64,000 nucleotides of DNA from Devosia sp. 2618. GTDB lineage: Bacteria > Pseudomonadota > Alphaproteobacteria > Rhizobiales > Devosiaceae. The stretch spans positions 682,001-746,000 of the forward strand of contig NZ_JBEPOO010000001.1 in NCBI RefSeq assembly GCF_040546815.1, given 5' to 3'. This document shows, one piece after another, positions 33,888 to 42,046 of the stretch. How positions within the stretch are numbered: position 1 is the first letter of the stretch; each line of letters starts with the position of its first letter. The notes below the pieces were generated by a model. The model did no database searches, had not been told where the DNA came from, and saw only the letters and a program-made list of their open reading frames with translations. The translations under genes were made by a program, and so were the position numbers.

Positions 33888-34232
33888 ATGCGCAGCAAAG
33901 CAAGTCACCAGCGCAGTTATGCGGGCTTCCTCGGGGCTCAGGGCGGCCCGCCAGCGGCCCCGGCCAACACCGTAGCGCCGACGATTACCGGCACGGCAAC
34001 GGTTGGCCAGACACTGACGGCGAACAACGGGACTTGGACCGGGCGTGAAGCTCCCGAGTTCAAATACCAATGGAAGGCCGGCGGGCTTGATATCGCCGGG
34101 GCGACCGCAAAGACCTGTCTGCTCAAGGCCGCCGAGGCGACTAAGACGATCACCGTCACTGTGACCGGCAAGAATTGGAAGGGCGAGGCTTCTGCCACCA
34201 GTGCCCCGACCGCAGCCGTGGCGGCAGCATAG
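33888..34232 (+). CDS. Ig-like domain protein, possible capsid decoration
   Basis: A 114-residue protein. After a 25-residue start it has one bacterial Ig-like domain: NTVAPTITGTATVGQTLTAN, NGTWTG, FKYQWKAGGLDIAGAT and TITVTVTGKNWKGEASATS. Ig-like domains decorate the surface of many tailed phages and can bind carbohydrates. The position directly after the capsid region suggests a head decoration protein, but a free virion component is also possible. Confidence 0.7.
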   Translation: MRSKASHQRSYAGFLGAQGGPPAAPANTVAPTITGTATVGQTLTANNGTWTGREAPEFKYQWKAGGLDIAGATAKTCLLKAAEATKTITVTVTGKNWKGEASATSAPTAAVAAA

Positions 34233-34234
34233 CC

Positions 34235-34537
34235 ATGGCAGATATTGTCATCCTCACGCTCGGCCCGCTCTGGACGCTGGCCGAAGTCAAAGCCGCCATC
34301 CATGTCGATCATGATGACGACGACGCGCTGATCGGGGCTTACATGGCCGCCGCCGAGCGCGCCATGCTTCGCTTTTGCAACATCAACCTGGTGCCGATGG
34401 GCCAAGAGGCCGTTTTCAAGGTCGCCGGTTTCCTAACTGTCGGCGCTTTCTATGACGGGCGCAGCGGCGAAAATGCCGATGGACTGCCCGTAGATGCCCG
34501 CAAACTCATCTGGCCCTATCGCTGGGTCGCAATCTAG
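34235..34537 (+). CDS. head-tail connector, gp6-like
   Basis: A 100-residue protein with the gp6 connector pattern (LAEVKAAIHVDHDDDDALIG, then YMAAAERAMLRFC and a final WPYRWVAI). HK97 gp6 forms the ring below the portal. Confidence 0.85.
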   Translation: MADIVILTLGPLWTLAEVKAAIHVDHDDDDALIGAYMAAAERAMLRFCNINLVPMGQEAVFKVAGFLTVGAFYDGRSGENADGLPVDARKLIWPYRWVAI

Positions 34538-34547
34538 GAGCCTGACC

Positions 34548-34754
34548 ATGACCGAACGCACCGTTCCCCGCCTGAAGTTCAAGAAGGACTTCGATTTCAA
34601 GCCGTCCAGCCAGTCGACAGTTGCCTATAGGGCTGGCTGGGAAGGCCCTGTTACTCAGGCCTGCGCCGATGCTGCTGTTAAGGCTGGCGCTGCTGATCTG
34701 ATCAACGTTGAGAAGTCGAAAGGGCGTAAGGATGGCGACGACGCTGCGGCTTAG
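34548..34754 (+). CDS. small hypothetical protein
   Basis: A 68-residue protein (VPRLKFKKDFDFKPSSQSTV, then AYRAGWEGPVTQACADAAV) with a charged end. The layout resembles the small protein encoded at 33693-33884. Function unknown. Confidence 0.6.
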   Translation: MTERTVPRLKFKKDFDFKPSSQSTVAYRAGWEGPVTQACADAAVKAGAADLINVEKSKGRKDGDDAAA

Positions 34755-34782
34755 CGCCGACGCCTCAGTTATCGAGCAATGG

Positions 34783-35001
34783 TTAGCGGCGCTTACCGAA
34801 GCTCTTGAGGCCTTTCCTGAATTTGGCCATTGCGGCGTCGGCCTTCTTGAAGCCGGAGATCCACTCTTTATTGTCGATATCGACAGTGCTGCCGCATCCG
34901 CCGCAGACCATTTTGTCGTGAGTTTTAAGCCAAGCGATGGTCTTGTCGGTCTTGTGACTGCATTTCGGGCAAGTCACCCCGACTTCGGTTTTTTCGAACA
35001 T
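34783..35001 (-). CDS. zinc-ribbon moron gene
   Basis: A 72-residue protein with a zinc ribbon: CPKC and CGGCG separated by about 20 residues, followed by a basic helix (AKFRKGLKSFGKRR). GGAGG stands six bases before the ATG. The gene is inserted against the direction of the head genes, which is typical of a moron. The plus-strand frame over it looks like its shadow. Function unknown, possibly nucleic-acid binding. Confidence 0.7.
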   Translation of the reverse strand: MFEKTEVGVTCPKCSHKTDKTIAWLKTHDKMVCGGCGSTVDIDNKEWISGFKKADAAMAKFRKGLKSFGKRR

Positions 35002-35059
35002 GCTCTTTCCTCCCTGAGCGAAGCGAGCATTGCTGAGCGCACGGATGGAGTCGAGTCGG

Positions 35060-35437
35060 ATGGCTGAGAACTTCCGCCGGGCAGGGGCGCTGCGCGAGCG
35101 GCTGCATTGCCAGAAGCGCGGCCCTGGCGATGATGGCTGGGGCGGCGTGGTCGACAACGGCAAGGGGCCTTTCGAGAACGCGTTCGCATCGCCCATTTCA
35201 GCAGGAATGCGCCCTCGGACTGGTGGCGAGGAAGTAACTGCTGCCCGATTGAGCGGGCAGCAACCCTATATCGTGACAGTCCGGAATACCTCGCGGACGC
35301 GCCAGATCACGACCGGCTGGCAACTGGTCGATGCTCGTAACGCTGATCGCGTATTCGCCATCACCTCACCGCCAGCAGACCCTGATGGAAAGAACCAGTG
35401 GCTGGAATTCATCGCGGTTGAGGGCAAGGTGTCGTAG
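35060..35437 (+). CDS. head closure protein (head-tail adaptor)
   Basis: A 125-residue protein of the SPP1 gp16/HK97 gp7 kind (GALRERLHCQKRGPGDDGWG, PYIVTVRNTSRTRQITTGWQ and NADRVFAITSPPADPDGKNQ). It closes the connector after packaging. Start ATG at 35060. Confidence 0.85.
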   Translation: MAENFRRAGALRERLHCQKRGPGDDGWGGVVDNGKGPFENAFASPISAGMRPRTGGEEVTAARLSGQQPYIVTVRNTSRTRQITTGWQLVDARNADRVFAITSPPADPDGKNQWLEFIAVEGKVS

Positions 35438-35907
35438 TGGCGAAAGTGATCGGGCTCGACCGCCTCAAGCGCAAGCTTGCAGCGCTGCCCAAGCTGGCTG
35501 AAGAAGAAATCTCCAAGGCCATGATCCAGAGCGCCGAGGAGATCGTCGCCATGGCGAAGTCTCTGGCGCCGCAGGATAGCGGCGATTTGATCAATTCGAT
35601 CGGATGGACGTGGGGCGATGCGCCAAAGGGCGCAATGGTTCTCGGCAAGGTGAAATCGAGTGGTCGCGGCGCGGGCAATCTCCAGATCACTGTCTATGCC
35701 GGCGGCGGGGACGCGTTCTACGCGCGCTTTGTGGAATTTGGCACTTCGCCCCGCGTGAATGGCGGCCAGTTTGCAGGGTCAAGCCATCCGGGCACTTCCG
35801 CGCAGCCGTTCTTTTATCCCTCGTATCGAGCCACCCGGAAGCGGGCAAAAGGCCGCGTCACGCGCGCCATCACAAGATCTGCAAAGCGCGCAGCAGCCGG
35901 GGGCTGA
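35437..35907 (+). CDS. HK97 gp10-like neck protein
   Basis: A 156-residue protein (LDRLKRKLAALPKLAEEEIS, SLAPQDSGDLINSIGW, YARFVEFGT and PFFYPSYRATRKRAKGR) typical of the HK97-gp10 family, involved in head-tail joining. GTG start overlapping the stop of the closure gene. Confidence 0.9.
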   Translation: MAKVIGLDRLKRKLAALPKLAEEEISKAMIQSAEEIVAMAKSLAPQDSGDLINSIGWTWGDAPKGAMVLGKVKSSGRGAGNLQITVYAGGGDAFYARFVEFGTSPRVNGGQFAGSSHPGTSAQPFFYPSYRATRKRAKGRVTRAITRSAKRAAAGG

Positions 35908-35908
35908 A

Positions 35909-36340
35909 ATGGACGCCAGTTTTGAACTGATCCTCGCGGCTATCAACCGGCTGCGGGCGACACCGGCTGTCACGAGCTTGGTTGGAACGCGCATTTACGA
36001 CCGGGTGCCGGAGAAGACCGATGGCACGCCGAACGTGGCGTTCCCCTACATTTCCATGGGGCCGAGCACATCGATCCCCGATGACTTCGATTGTATGGAC
36101 GGCGAGGAAATCACCATCCAGTTCGACGTCTGGTCGAGCGGTTCGGGCGAGGCCTTCGGGTCGGTGGAGTGCCGCAAGATCACCGGCGCGATGAAGCGCG
36201 CCCTGCACGATGTCGACCTGACGCTCACCACAAACGCTTTGGTCAGCCTGACCCATGAAATGACCCGCACGCTGCGCGATCCAAATCCCGCCATCACCCA
36301 TGGCGTCATCCAGTTCACCGCCACGGTGGAAACACCCTGA
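35909..36340 (+). CDS. tail completion protein (DUF3168)
   Basis: A 143-residue protein of the DUF3168 family (ILAAINRLRATPAVTSLVGT, RIYDRVPEKTDGTPNVAFPY, and HGVIQFTATVET at the end). It acts at the head-proximal tail end, as lambda gpU does. Confidence 0.88.
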   Translation: MDASFELILAAINRLRATPAVTSLVGTRIYDRVPEKTDGTPNVAFPYISMGPSTSIPDDFDCMDGEEITIQFDVWSSGSGEAFGSVECRKITGAMKRALHDVDLTLTTNALVSLTHEMTRTLRDPNPAITHGVIQFTATVETP

Positions 36341-36378
36341 TTAACCCGGCCGGGATCGGCCAACCACAGGAGGGCCGC

Positions 36379-36831
36379 ATGGCCAAGCCAATCACCACCA
36401 AGGGCGGTCTTATGCGCGTCCTTCTCGGCAATACCGCCGAGCCAGTCGTCTACACCGCGCCGTGCGGCCTCACCTCCAAGTCGCTGACCCTCAGCAAGGG
36501 CCTGGAAGAAGTGATGATCCCAGACTGCGACGATCCCACGGCAATCGACTGGGTCGGCCGCGATGCTGTCTCGCTCAGCATGTCGGTGTCTGGTGAGGGC
36601 GTTCTCGCCCAGTCCAGCGTCGAAGCATGGCTCGATGCTGTGGAAAGCCCGGACAGCGTTCCGGTCAAGGTCGAGCTTCAGTTCCCGACCACGACCTGGA
36701 GCTGGACCGGCTTCATGCACATCGAATCTGCCGAGCTTGGCGCCCCAAGCAACACCGGTCGTGTCACGGGCAACTTCTCGCTGCAGTCCGATGGCGAAAT
36801 GGTCCGTACGTCTGCGGCCACCACGCCATAA
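36379..36831 (+). CDS. major tail tube protein
   Basis: A 150-residue tube protein (EVMIPDCDDPTAIDWVGRDA, SMSVSGEGVLAQSSVEAWLD and GRVTGNFSLQSDGEMV) of the TTP/gpV-type beta-sandwich fold. The ATG lies 18 bases after an AGGAGG-like box region. Its stop overlaps the start of the chaperone gene (ATAATGA). Confidence 0.88.
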   Translation: MAKPITTKGGLMRVLLGNTAEPVVYTAPCGLTSKSLTLSKGLEEVMIPDCDDPTAIDWVGRDAVSLSMSVSGEGVLAQSSVEAWLDAVESPDSVPVKVELQFPTTTWSWTGFMHIESAELGAPSNTGRVTGNFSLQSDGEMVRTSAATTP

Positions 36832-37199
36832 TGAGCAGGTCGGGAAAAACGCCGCCCCTTGATTGGGCGGATGGCACCTATGAGTTCGCCCTACGATGGG
36901 GCGAGCTGGCCGAACTGCAGGACGTCTGCAACGCAGGCCCATTCGTCATCGTGGCCCGTCTGGCATCCAGCCAGTGGCGCGTCGAAGACGTTTCCACGAC
37001 AATCCGTCTTGGCTTGATCGGCAGCGGCGTCGAGCCTGCGAAGGCCCTGCAATTGGTCAAGACCTACGTAGAAGGCCGGCCGCAAGACTTGGTGCTGAAC
37101 GCGTCGTTCGCCCGCGGCATCCTCGAAACGTCGATCATGGGGGCGCCCGATGAGCCCGCGGGGGAGCATCAAGCGGCCCCGGGGACGGTGAGCGGCTAG
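36831..37199 (+). CDS. tail assembly chaperone, short form (GTA-gp10-like)
   Basis: A 122-residue protein of the gene-transfer-agent-like chaperone family (YEFALRWGELAELQDVCNAG, STTIRLGLIGSGVEPAKALQ, and ILETSIMGAPDEPAGE). It corresponds to lambda gpG. The last codons include a slippery CCCGGGG; a -1 shift there would join it to the downstream frame and make a longer gpGT-like product (36831-37486). Confidence 0.85.
   Translation: MSRSGKTPPLDWADGTYEFALRWGELAELQDVCNAGPFVIVARLASSQWRVEDVSTTIRLGLIGSGVEPAKALQLVKTYVEGRPQDLVLNASFARGILETSIMGAPDEPAGEHQAAPGTVSG
37178..37184 (+). promoter_or_regulatory. -1 ribosomal frameshift site in the tail chaperone gene
   Basis: CCCGGGG stands in the correct X XXY YYZ phase (C CCG GGG) for the upstream gene. 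Both tRNAs can re-pair perfectly after a -1 slip. The zero frame stops at 37197-37199, and the -1 frame is open from 37154 through 37486. A perfect 7-base hairpin (37203-37209 with 37214-37220) follows. Confidence 0.8.
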
Positions 37200-37225
37200 A
37201 CGATCTGCCGAATGGCAGATTTCGC

Positions 37226-37486
37226 ATGTCGCGCATCTACGCCGCCGGAGCCGCTATGGGCTGGACCGCTGAGCAGGTCGACCGAACGTCTATGTGGAAG
37301 TTCTGGGCGTCGTGGCATGGCTACGTCAAGGCCAACACCCCAGCCCAGCCGGGCAAGCTCAGCGAAGCCGATAAAGACCGTATCTGGGAACAGATGCAGG
37401 AAATGGACGGGCCTGAAGGCGAAGCGCACACTCAGACTTATCTCTGGGATGGAACCTTTGTCCCGCAGAACGAGGCGCTCGCTTAG
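37226..37486 (+). CDS. tail assembly chaperone, frameshift extension
   Basis: The downstream half of the chaperone unit, 86 residues from the first ATG. The family pattern begins upstream of this ATG: the -1 frame reads LDDLPNGRFRMSRIYAAGAA, which shows that the natural protein starts through the frameshift. The remainder (MGWTAEQVDRTSMWKFWASW) is the T domain that recruits the tail tube protein to the tape measure. No ribosome binding site precedes the ATG. Confidence 0.8.
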   Translation: MSRIYAAGAAMGWTAEQVDRTSMWKFWASWHGYVKANTPAQPGKLSEADKDRIWEQMQEMDGPEGEAHTQTYLWDGTFVPQNEALA

Positions 37487-37743
37487 TCGTCTTGCCCTTC
37501 GAAGTGTTTGCGCATCAGATAGATCTCACGCGCCACGGCTAGGAGGCCAGCCAAAATAAACGCACTGGCGCCAAAAACGGCGGCGGTGGTTTCTGTCATG
37601 GCTGATTTTCCCACAAGTGCGAAAAATAGCGCTGCAGCGACGAGCACACAGATGCCAAGAACGCCGCCGGCGAATGGTTTGTAGTAGGTGGCGAGGGGCA
37701 GCGCGACAACCAACACAAGCGCAATGATAGCCAGAATGCTCAA
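37483..37743 (-). CDS. membrane moron gene between chaperone and tape measure
   Basis: An 86-residue protein with three hydrophobic helices (ILAIIALVLVVALPLATYY, GGVLGICVLVAAALFFALVG and VFGASAFILAGLLAVA). It has a TTG start with AGGAG eight bases upstream. It is inserted against the tail operon and overlaps the convergent chaperone stop. A superinfection-exclusion or lysis-related role is possible; nothing specific is shown. Confidence 0.6.
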   Translation of the reverse strand: MSILAIIALVLVVALPLATYYKPFAGGVLGICVLVAAALFFALVGKSAMTETTAAVFGASAFILAGLLAVAREIYLMRKHFEGQDD

Positions 37744-37794
37744 CGCGACATCTCCTGTTCATTCCGCTTTGAGCGGACATTTTTGCGGGTCTCC

Positions 37795-40155
37795 ATGGCT
37801 ACCGATATCGAACGATTGATCGTCTCGCTAGAGGCGAGCACGAGCAAATATGAGCGTGCCCTAGCGAAAGCCAACGGTGAAACCGATAAGCGCGTTCGTG
37901 CGATGCAGTCGCGCTTCGACGGGCTCGGCTCAGGCATTGCCCGCACCGAGTCCAGACTAGCCGGGTCGCTCGGCAACGTCGGTCGTGCCTTCGGCGTGCT
38001 CGGCATTGCCCTCACGACGACGTCGATCATCGCCATGACCTCGGCCTGGACCGACCTGAATTCTCGAGTGAACAATGCGGCGGGCGGCGTAGAGCGGGGC
38101 GCTGCGGTGCTGGACCAGCTTTCGGTTATGGCTCGCCGCACCTATTCGTCGTTGCAGCAGACGGCCGAGGGATACTTGCAAAACAGCCAGGCGCTGACCG
38201 CGCTGGGCTACAGCACGCAGCAGCAACTCGATCTGGTCGAGGCGCTGAACAACTCTTTGGTGATTTCCGCCACGCGCGGGCAGGCCGTTCAGTCGGTGAT
38301 GTCGGCATGGTCCAAGGCTATGGCCGAAGGAAAACTGTCGGGCGACAACCTAAACACCATCATCCAGTCGGGCGGCCGTCTCTCGAAGGCGCTAGCTGAC
38401 AGCATGGGCGTCTCGGTCAACGAGCTTCGCCGCCTCGGCTCCGAAGGAAAGATCACCACCGACATCATGTATGGCGTTACCAGCCAGTTGGCGACGCTGC
38501 GCGAAGAAGCCGAACGGATGCCGGCGACGGTTTCGGACGGCTTCGTGCTTCTGAACAACGCCGTGTTCAAATTCATTGGTCAGGCTGATGAGGCGATCGG
38601 TTCGAGCAACGAGCTGGCCACAGCGCTCATTGGCATTGCTGACGCAATTGACCGGGCGCCAGACGAGCCATGGTTCGACAGGATATTCGGCGATCTTGGC
38701 GACGAAGTTGCTAGCACCGTCAACGCCACATATCGCGAGCTTGTGGCCATCGGTACGGCCCTCGACTACATCGCAAACACCAGCCCCGGCAAAGCGCTGG
38801 ACGATATCGCGGCATTTGGCGAAGGCGATTCCACCAAAGGCATCCGTGACTTCGAACTCGCTTTGGGCGACGCCGAACAGGCTGTGGCGAGCCTAGCATT
38901 GAACACAAAGGGCAGCTTCGAAACAGTCATAGCCGAAACCGAAAACGGCGTTGTGACCTTGGGCGACGCCGTACAAGACCTGTTCCAGCAGGCACTTGAA
39001 GGTAAGGGTTCTGCGGAGGCCGCCCAAGCAGCCATTGAGGCCTTGGGATCGGTCGGTGATCCGGAGTTCGCGGCGCTGCAAGGTGTGATCTCCTCTGTCA
39101 TCGCCAATCTTTACGCCATGCGTGATGCAGCAAATGCTGCGAACGCGGCTGCTGCGAACACAACGAACGATCTGGGCAACTTCCCGAGTCGGCGCCAGTT
39201 CAACAAGGACTTTGGTCCAGACCTATCCAACGACGGGGTGCCGGGCGGGCCGATCAGGCCGCCCAGTGCGGGTGGTGGGCGCGGAGGTGGCAAGTCACCC
39301 AGCGCCAAGTTTCAGGACGATCTCGACGGCTACGCCCGCAAGATCGAAATGCTGAAGCAGGAAACAGCGCTGACGGCGGCTTTGAACCCGCTGCTCAATG
39401 ATTACGGGTTCGCCAAGGCACAGCTTACTGCCCAGCAGGAGCTTGAAAACGCTGCCACCAAGGCCGGCATAGAGCTTGGCCCGCAACAGCGAGAGAAAAT
39501 CGCTGAGCTGGCCGCCGGGTATGCGACCGCAACTGCGGAAGCAGCGCGGCTGGCGGAGACGCAAGGTCTTCTCAAGATGTCGGCTGATGAACTGTCGCAG
39601 GCTAGCAGGCAGATGCTGGACACGATCATTGACGGGTTCCTCGAAGGAAAAGACGCCGGCGAGATTTTCAACTCGATGTTGAAGGATCTGGGAAAGAACC
39701 TTCTCAACATCGGGCTGAACTTGATCGGTGGCGGTATGCAGACTGGCGGCTTCAATTTCATGAAGCTGTTCGGGTTCGCCAAGGGCGGCATTGCCGCCAA
39801 TGGCCGCCCGCAGCCGCTGCGGCAGTTCGCCAAGGGCGGCGTGTCCCGCACTGCGGCAATCTTTGGTGAGGCAGGGCCAGAGGCAGCAGTGCCGTTGCCA
39901 GATGGTCGACGTATCCCGGTGGACTTGCGTATGCCAGCCATCCCGCAAGCGCGCGGCGGAGAGCAGAAGATGGCCGTTCATATCGTGCTCGACAACGAAC
40001 TCCTCACCGCTGTTGTGCGGGATGAGGCTGGTCGCGTTGTTGCGACGGCTGCCCCAACCATTGTTGGAGCTTCGGTGAACCAGGCCAACAAATCCGCCCC
40101 CAGTGCTCTGGCCAGGTACCAGCAGCAGCGTGGTGGTGGGGAATACAGGACGTGA
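37795..40155 (+). CDS. tape measure protein
   Basis: A 786-residue tail length protein. The N-terminus (DIERLIVSLEASTSKYERAL) and the region around LNSRVNNAAGGVERGAAVLD match the lambda gpH-type tape-measure N-terminal domain. A hydrophobic segment lies near 65-85. A Gly/Pro-rich linker stands near residue 490, then a second coiled segment. The C-terminus has GGGMQTGGFNFMKLFGFAKGG and GEAGPEAAVPLPDGR, typical of these proteins. ATG at 37795 is preferred over a TTG at 37783. Confidence 0.93.
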   Translation: MATDIERLIVSLEASTSKYERALAKANGETDKRVRAMQSRFDGLGSGIARTESRLAGSLGNVGRAFGVLGIALTTTSIIAMTSAWTDLNSRVNNAAGGVERGAAVLDQLSVMARRTYSSLQQTAEGYLQNSQALTALGYSTQQQLDLVEALNNSLVISATRGQAVQSVMSAWSKAMAEGKLSGDNLNTIIQSGGRLSKALADSMGVSVNELRRLGSEGKITTDIMYGVTSQLATLREEAERMPATVSDGFVLLNNAVFKFIGQADEAIGSSNELATALIGIADAIDRAPDEPWFDRIFGDLGDEVASTVNATYRELVAIGTALDYIANTSPGKALDDIAAFGEGDSTKGIRDFELALGDAEQAVASLALNTKGSFETVIAETENGVVTLGDAVQDLFQQALEGKGSAEAAQAAIEALGSVGDPEFAALQGVISSVIANLYAMRDAANAANAAAANTTNDLGNFPSRRQFNKDFGPDLSNDGVPGGPIRPPSAGGGRGGGKSPSAKFQDDLDGYARKIEMLKQETALTAALNPLLNDYGFAKAQLTAQQELENAATKAGIELGPQQREKIAELAAGYATATAEAARLAETQGLLKMSADELSQASRQMLDTIIDGFLEGKDAGEIFNSMLKDLGKNLLNIGLNLIGGGMQTGGFNFMKLFGFAKGGIAANGRPQPLRQFAKGGVSRTAAIFGEAGPEAAVPLPDGRRIPVDLRMPAIPQARGGEQKMAVHIVLDNELLTAVVRDEAGRVVATAAPTIVGASVNQANKSAPSALARYQQQRGGGEYRT

Positions 40156-40157
40156 CA

Positions 40158-40883
40158 ATGCCGGACATTATCCACTGGCCGGCTGGTCTTCTGACTCCGC
40201 AATCCTCGCCCTTTGATCCTCGGCCGTTCTCGCGCTCCGGCGGGCGTTCTCTTGGTGGCATCAGCCGATCTGCTCGGAGCGATCGCGGTTTTTGGCAAGG
40301 CTCCCTGAAGAACATTGTGTTCCGCAGGGCCACGCAGTTCGATCAAGCAAGGACGTGGAATGCGATCCGAACCGCTCTGGCTGGAACAAGTGGGCTGGTT
40401 GCTGTGCCGGTCTGCGCATCGCGAGTTTGGGCTGCCGATGGGTTTAAGGACTTCGCTCCGCGGATGACGACCCACGACGACGGTACGCCGTTCGATGATG
40501 GCACGCACTACTCGCAAGGCAACATCGATATCGAGATGGCGAGTTTCGCGGCGCTGGGCTCCACGGTGATCAACCTGCGGCTTAATCATGCGCCAACAGC
40601 ATCGGGTATTCGCTTCAGCTACCAGCACGCAATGTATGAAACTGGTCGGATACTTGGTCAGTTGGCTGAGAGTGTTTTCCAGGTCGAAATCTCGACCGCC
40701 ATTCGCGCGCCGATCCCCGCAAGCGCACAGCTTGAGGCCGACCGACCGACCATTCTTTGCCACCTAGCGAGCGATACGGAGATGGATATCGAATTTCCAG
40801 GCGCAGGCATGCCACGCCCTTCGGTCGCTTTCGTCGAAGCCGTCGACTATTGGAATGATCTGGCAATGGGGCTGGTGGACTAA
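40158..40883 (+). CDS. DUF2460 tail protein
   Basis: A 241-residue tail-tip protein of the DUF2460/TIGR02217 type (DRGFWQGSLKNIVFRRATQF, FEAVDYWNDLAMGLV-like end). It follows the tape measure gene, the place of distal tail proteins. AGGA precedes ATG 40158; a GTG at 40152 is possible. Confidence 0.75.
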   Translation: MPDIIHWPAGLLTPQSSPFDPRPFSRSGGRSLGGISRSARSDRGFWQGSLKNIVFRRATQFDQARTWNAIRTALAGTSGLVAVPVCASRVWAADGFKDFAPRMTTHDDGTPFDDGTHYSQGNIDIEMASFAALGSTVINLRLNHAPTASGIRFSYQHAMYETGRILGQLAESVFQVEISTAIRAPIPASAQLEADRPTILCHLASDTEMDIEFPGAGMPRPSVAFVEAVDYWNDLAMGLVD

Positions 40884-41140
40884 AAGCCCGCACATACCTT
40901 GCTAATCGAGCGAAGGGCAAGAATGTGGAATAGGCGGCTTAGCATGGCCGCGAAAAAGGCCGCGCACGCCTGTACAAACAGCTTTAGCCAATCGAGATTG
41001 ATAGGGTCGGAAATATCCCCGCCTGTTGCGCCGACCACAAACGGCAAAGCGCCAAGCGCCATCGTCGCAATGGCGAGGCCATTCCAATAGTTCGCAGCAA
41101 GTTTGGCGCGTTCCTGGTCGTAGTCCAGTTTCTGGCTCAC
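40880..41140 (-). CDS. membrane moron gene in the tail operon
   Basis: An 86-residue protein with two hydrophobic helices (GLAIATMALGALPFVVGATG and LFVQACAAFFAAMLSRLFHI). GTG start with GAGGGG upstream. It lies against the tail genes, and its end overlaps the DUF2460 stop by four bases. Function unknown. Confidence 0.55.
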   Translation of the reverse strand: MSQKLDYDQERAKLAANYWNGLAIATMALGALPFVVGATGGDISDPINLDWLKLFVQACAAFFAAMLSRLFHILALRSISKVCAGF

Positions 41141-41173
41141 TCTGCATCCCCTCTAAGCTTTGGATCATCACCC

Positions 41174-41314
41174 ATGGACATTGGCTTCATCGCTATCGCG
41201 ATTCTTATTGGCGTGGCACTTCTTCTGACGGGACATGTCCTGCCTAGCGCGCTGATGCTTGCCGCGGTTCCTGTGATTGTCTTCACGATCGTAGTCCGGC
41301 GCGCCCTTCCATGA
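41174..41314 (+). CDS. 46-residue membrane peptide
   Basis: Two hydrophobic helices (IGFIAIAILIGVALLLTG and LMLAAVPVIVFTIVV) with a basic end. It is divergent from the membrane moron on the other strand, 33 bases away, and overlaps the next gene by ATGA. Function unknown. Confidence 0.5.
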   Translation: MDIGFIAIAILIGVALLLTGHVLPSALMLAAVPVIVFTIVVRRALP

Positions 41315-41880
41315 CCATCAAGTCCATTCGCGTGCTGGTGCGCTTCGACTTCCCGACCAAGACCATGAGGCTATGGGACGGCTCTGGCCCGTATATGGAC
41401 GCCGACGGCGAGATCTGGTCCGGTGCCACGCTCAATGATGGGCTTGACCAGATAGAGAGCGCCCTGAATGCAGAAGCATCGACGCTCACACTGTCGTTGT
41501 CGGGCATCGCGCCCGAGATTGCCGACCTCGCCTACTTCGACCTGCAGGCGGGTAATGTCATCGACAGCCCGGTGCAAATCCTGATCCAGCCGTGTGACCA
41601 ATGGGATCAGCCGATTGGACCTGCAGAGGTGCGCTTTACCGGCGCGATCGACAACATGCCGATGGACGACACCGTGTCTGGCGATCAGATCGTCTCGACG
41701 GTGATGCTGGAAGTCCGCAACCGCTTCGACCTCCGCACACTGACCAGTGGTTCGGTTCTGTCCGACGTCGACCAGAGAGCCCGCTCGGCCGTGCTCAATC
41801 CTGGCGCGCCATCCGACCGCTTCGCTGAACGCATCCCCGGCCTGGCCGACAAGTCCATCGTCTGGCCCCGATACTCCTGA
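41311..41880 (+). CDS. tail-tip protein, DUF2163-like
   Basis: A 189-residue protein (IKSIRVLVRFDFPTKTMRLW, ATLNDGLDQIESALNAEAST, and VMLEVRNRFDLR). It matches the small tail-tip proteins found between DUF2460 and the NlpC/DUF6950-type genes in rhizobial siphophages. I am confident of the module, less of the family name. Confidence 0.65.
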   Translation: MTIKSIRVLVRFDFPTKTMRLWDGSGPYMDADGEIWSGATLNDGLDQIESALNAEASTLTLSLSGIAPEIADLAYFDLQAGNVIDSPVQILIQPCDQWDQPIGPAEVRFTGAIDNMPMDDTVSGDQIVSTVMLEVRNRFDLRTLTSGSVLSDVDQRARSAVLNPGAPSDRFAERIPGLADKSIVWPRYS

Positions 41881-41887
41881 GGTAACC

Positions 41888-42043
41888 GTGAACCGCGAAA
41901 CTCTGAACTGGGCCGTGTTCGTCGCGGTCCTCGCGCCCCTGTTTCTGCGCATGCCCGCCGATCCGATGTGGATGTCGACCTTGCACGTAACCCTTTGCCT
42001 GGCGCTGGTGTCCATTGCCGATCGCATTGAGCGGCGCGGCTAG
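41888..42043 (+). CDS. 51-residue membrane protein
   Basis: A small protein with one or two hydrophobic segments (WAVFVAVLAPLFLRM and LHVTLCLALVSIADRI). GTG start seven bases after the previous stop. It is coupled to tail genes by position; function unknown. Confidence 0.5.
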   Translation: MNRETLNWAVFVAVLAPLFLRMPADPMWMSTLHVTLCLALVSIADRIERRG

Positions 42044-42046
42044 TCC

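Noticed and set aside
34714..35067. Plus-strand frame over the zinc-ribbon gene
   Set aside because: The minus strand has a GGAGG site and two CxxC pairs; the plus frame looks like its shadow.
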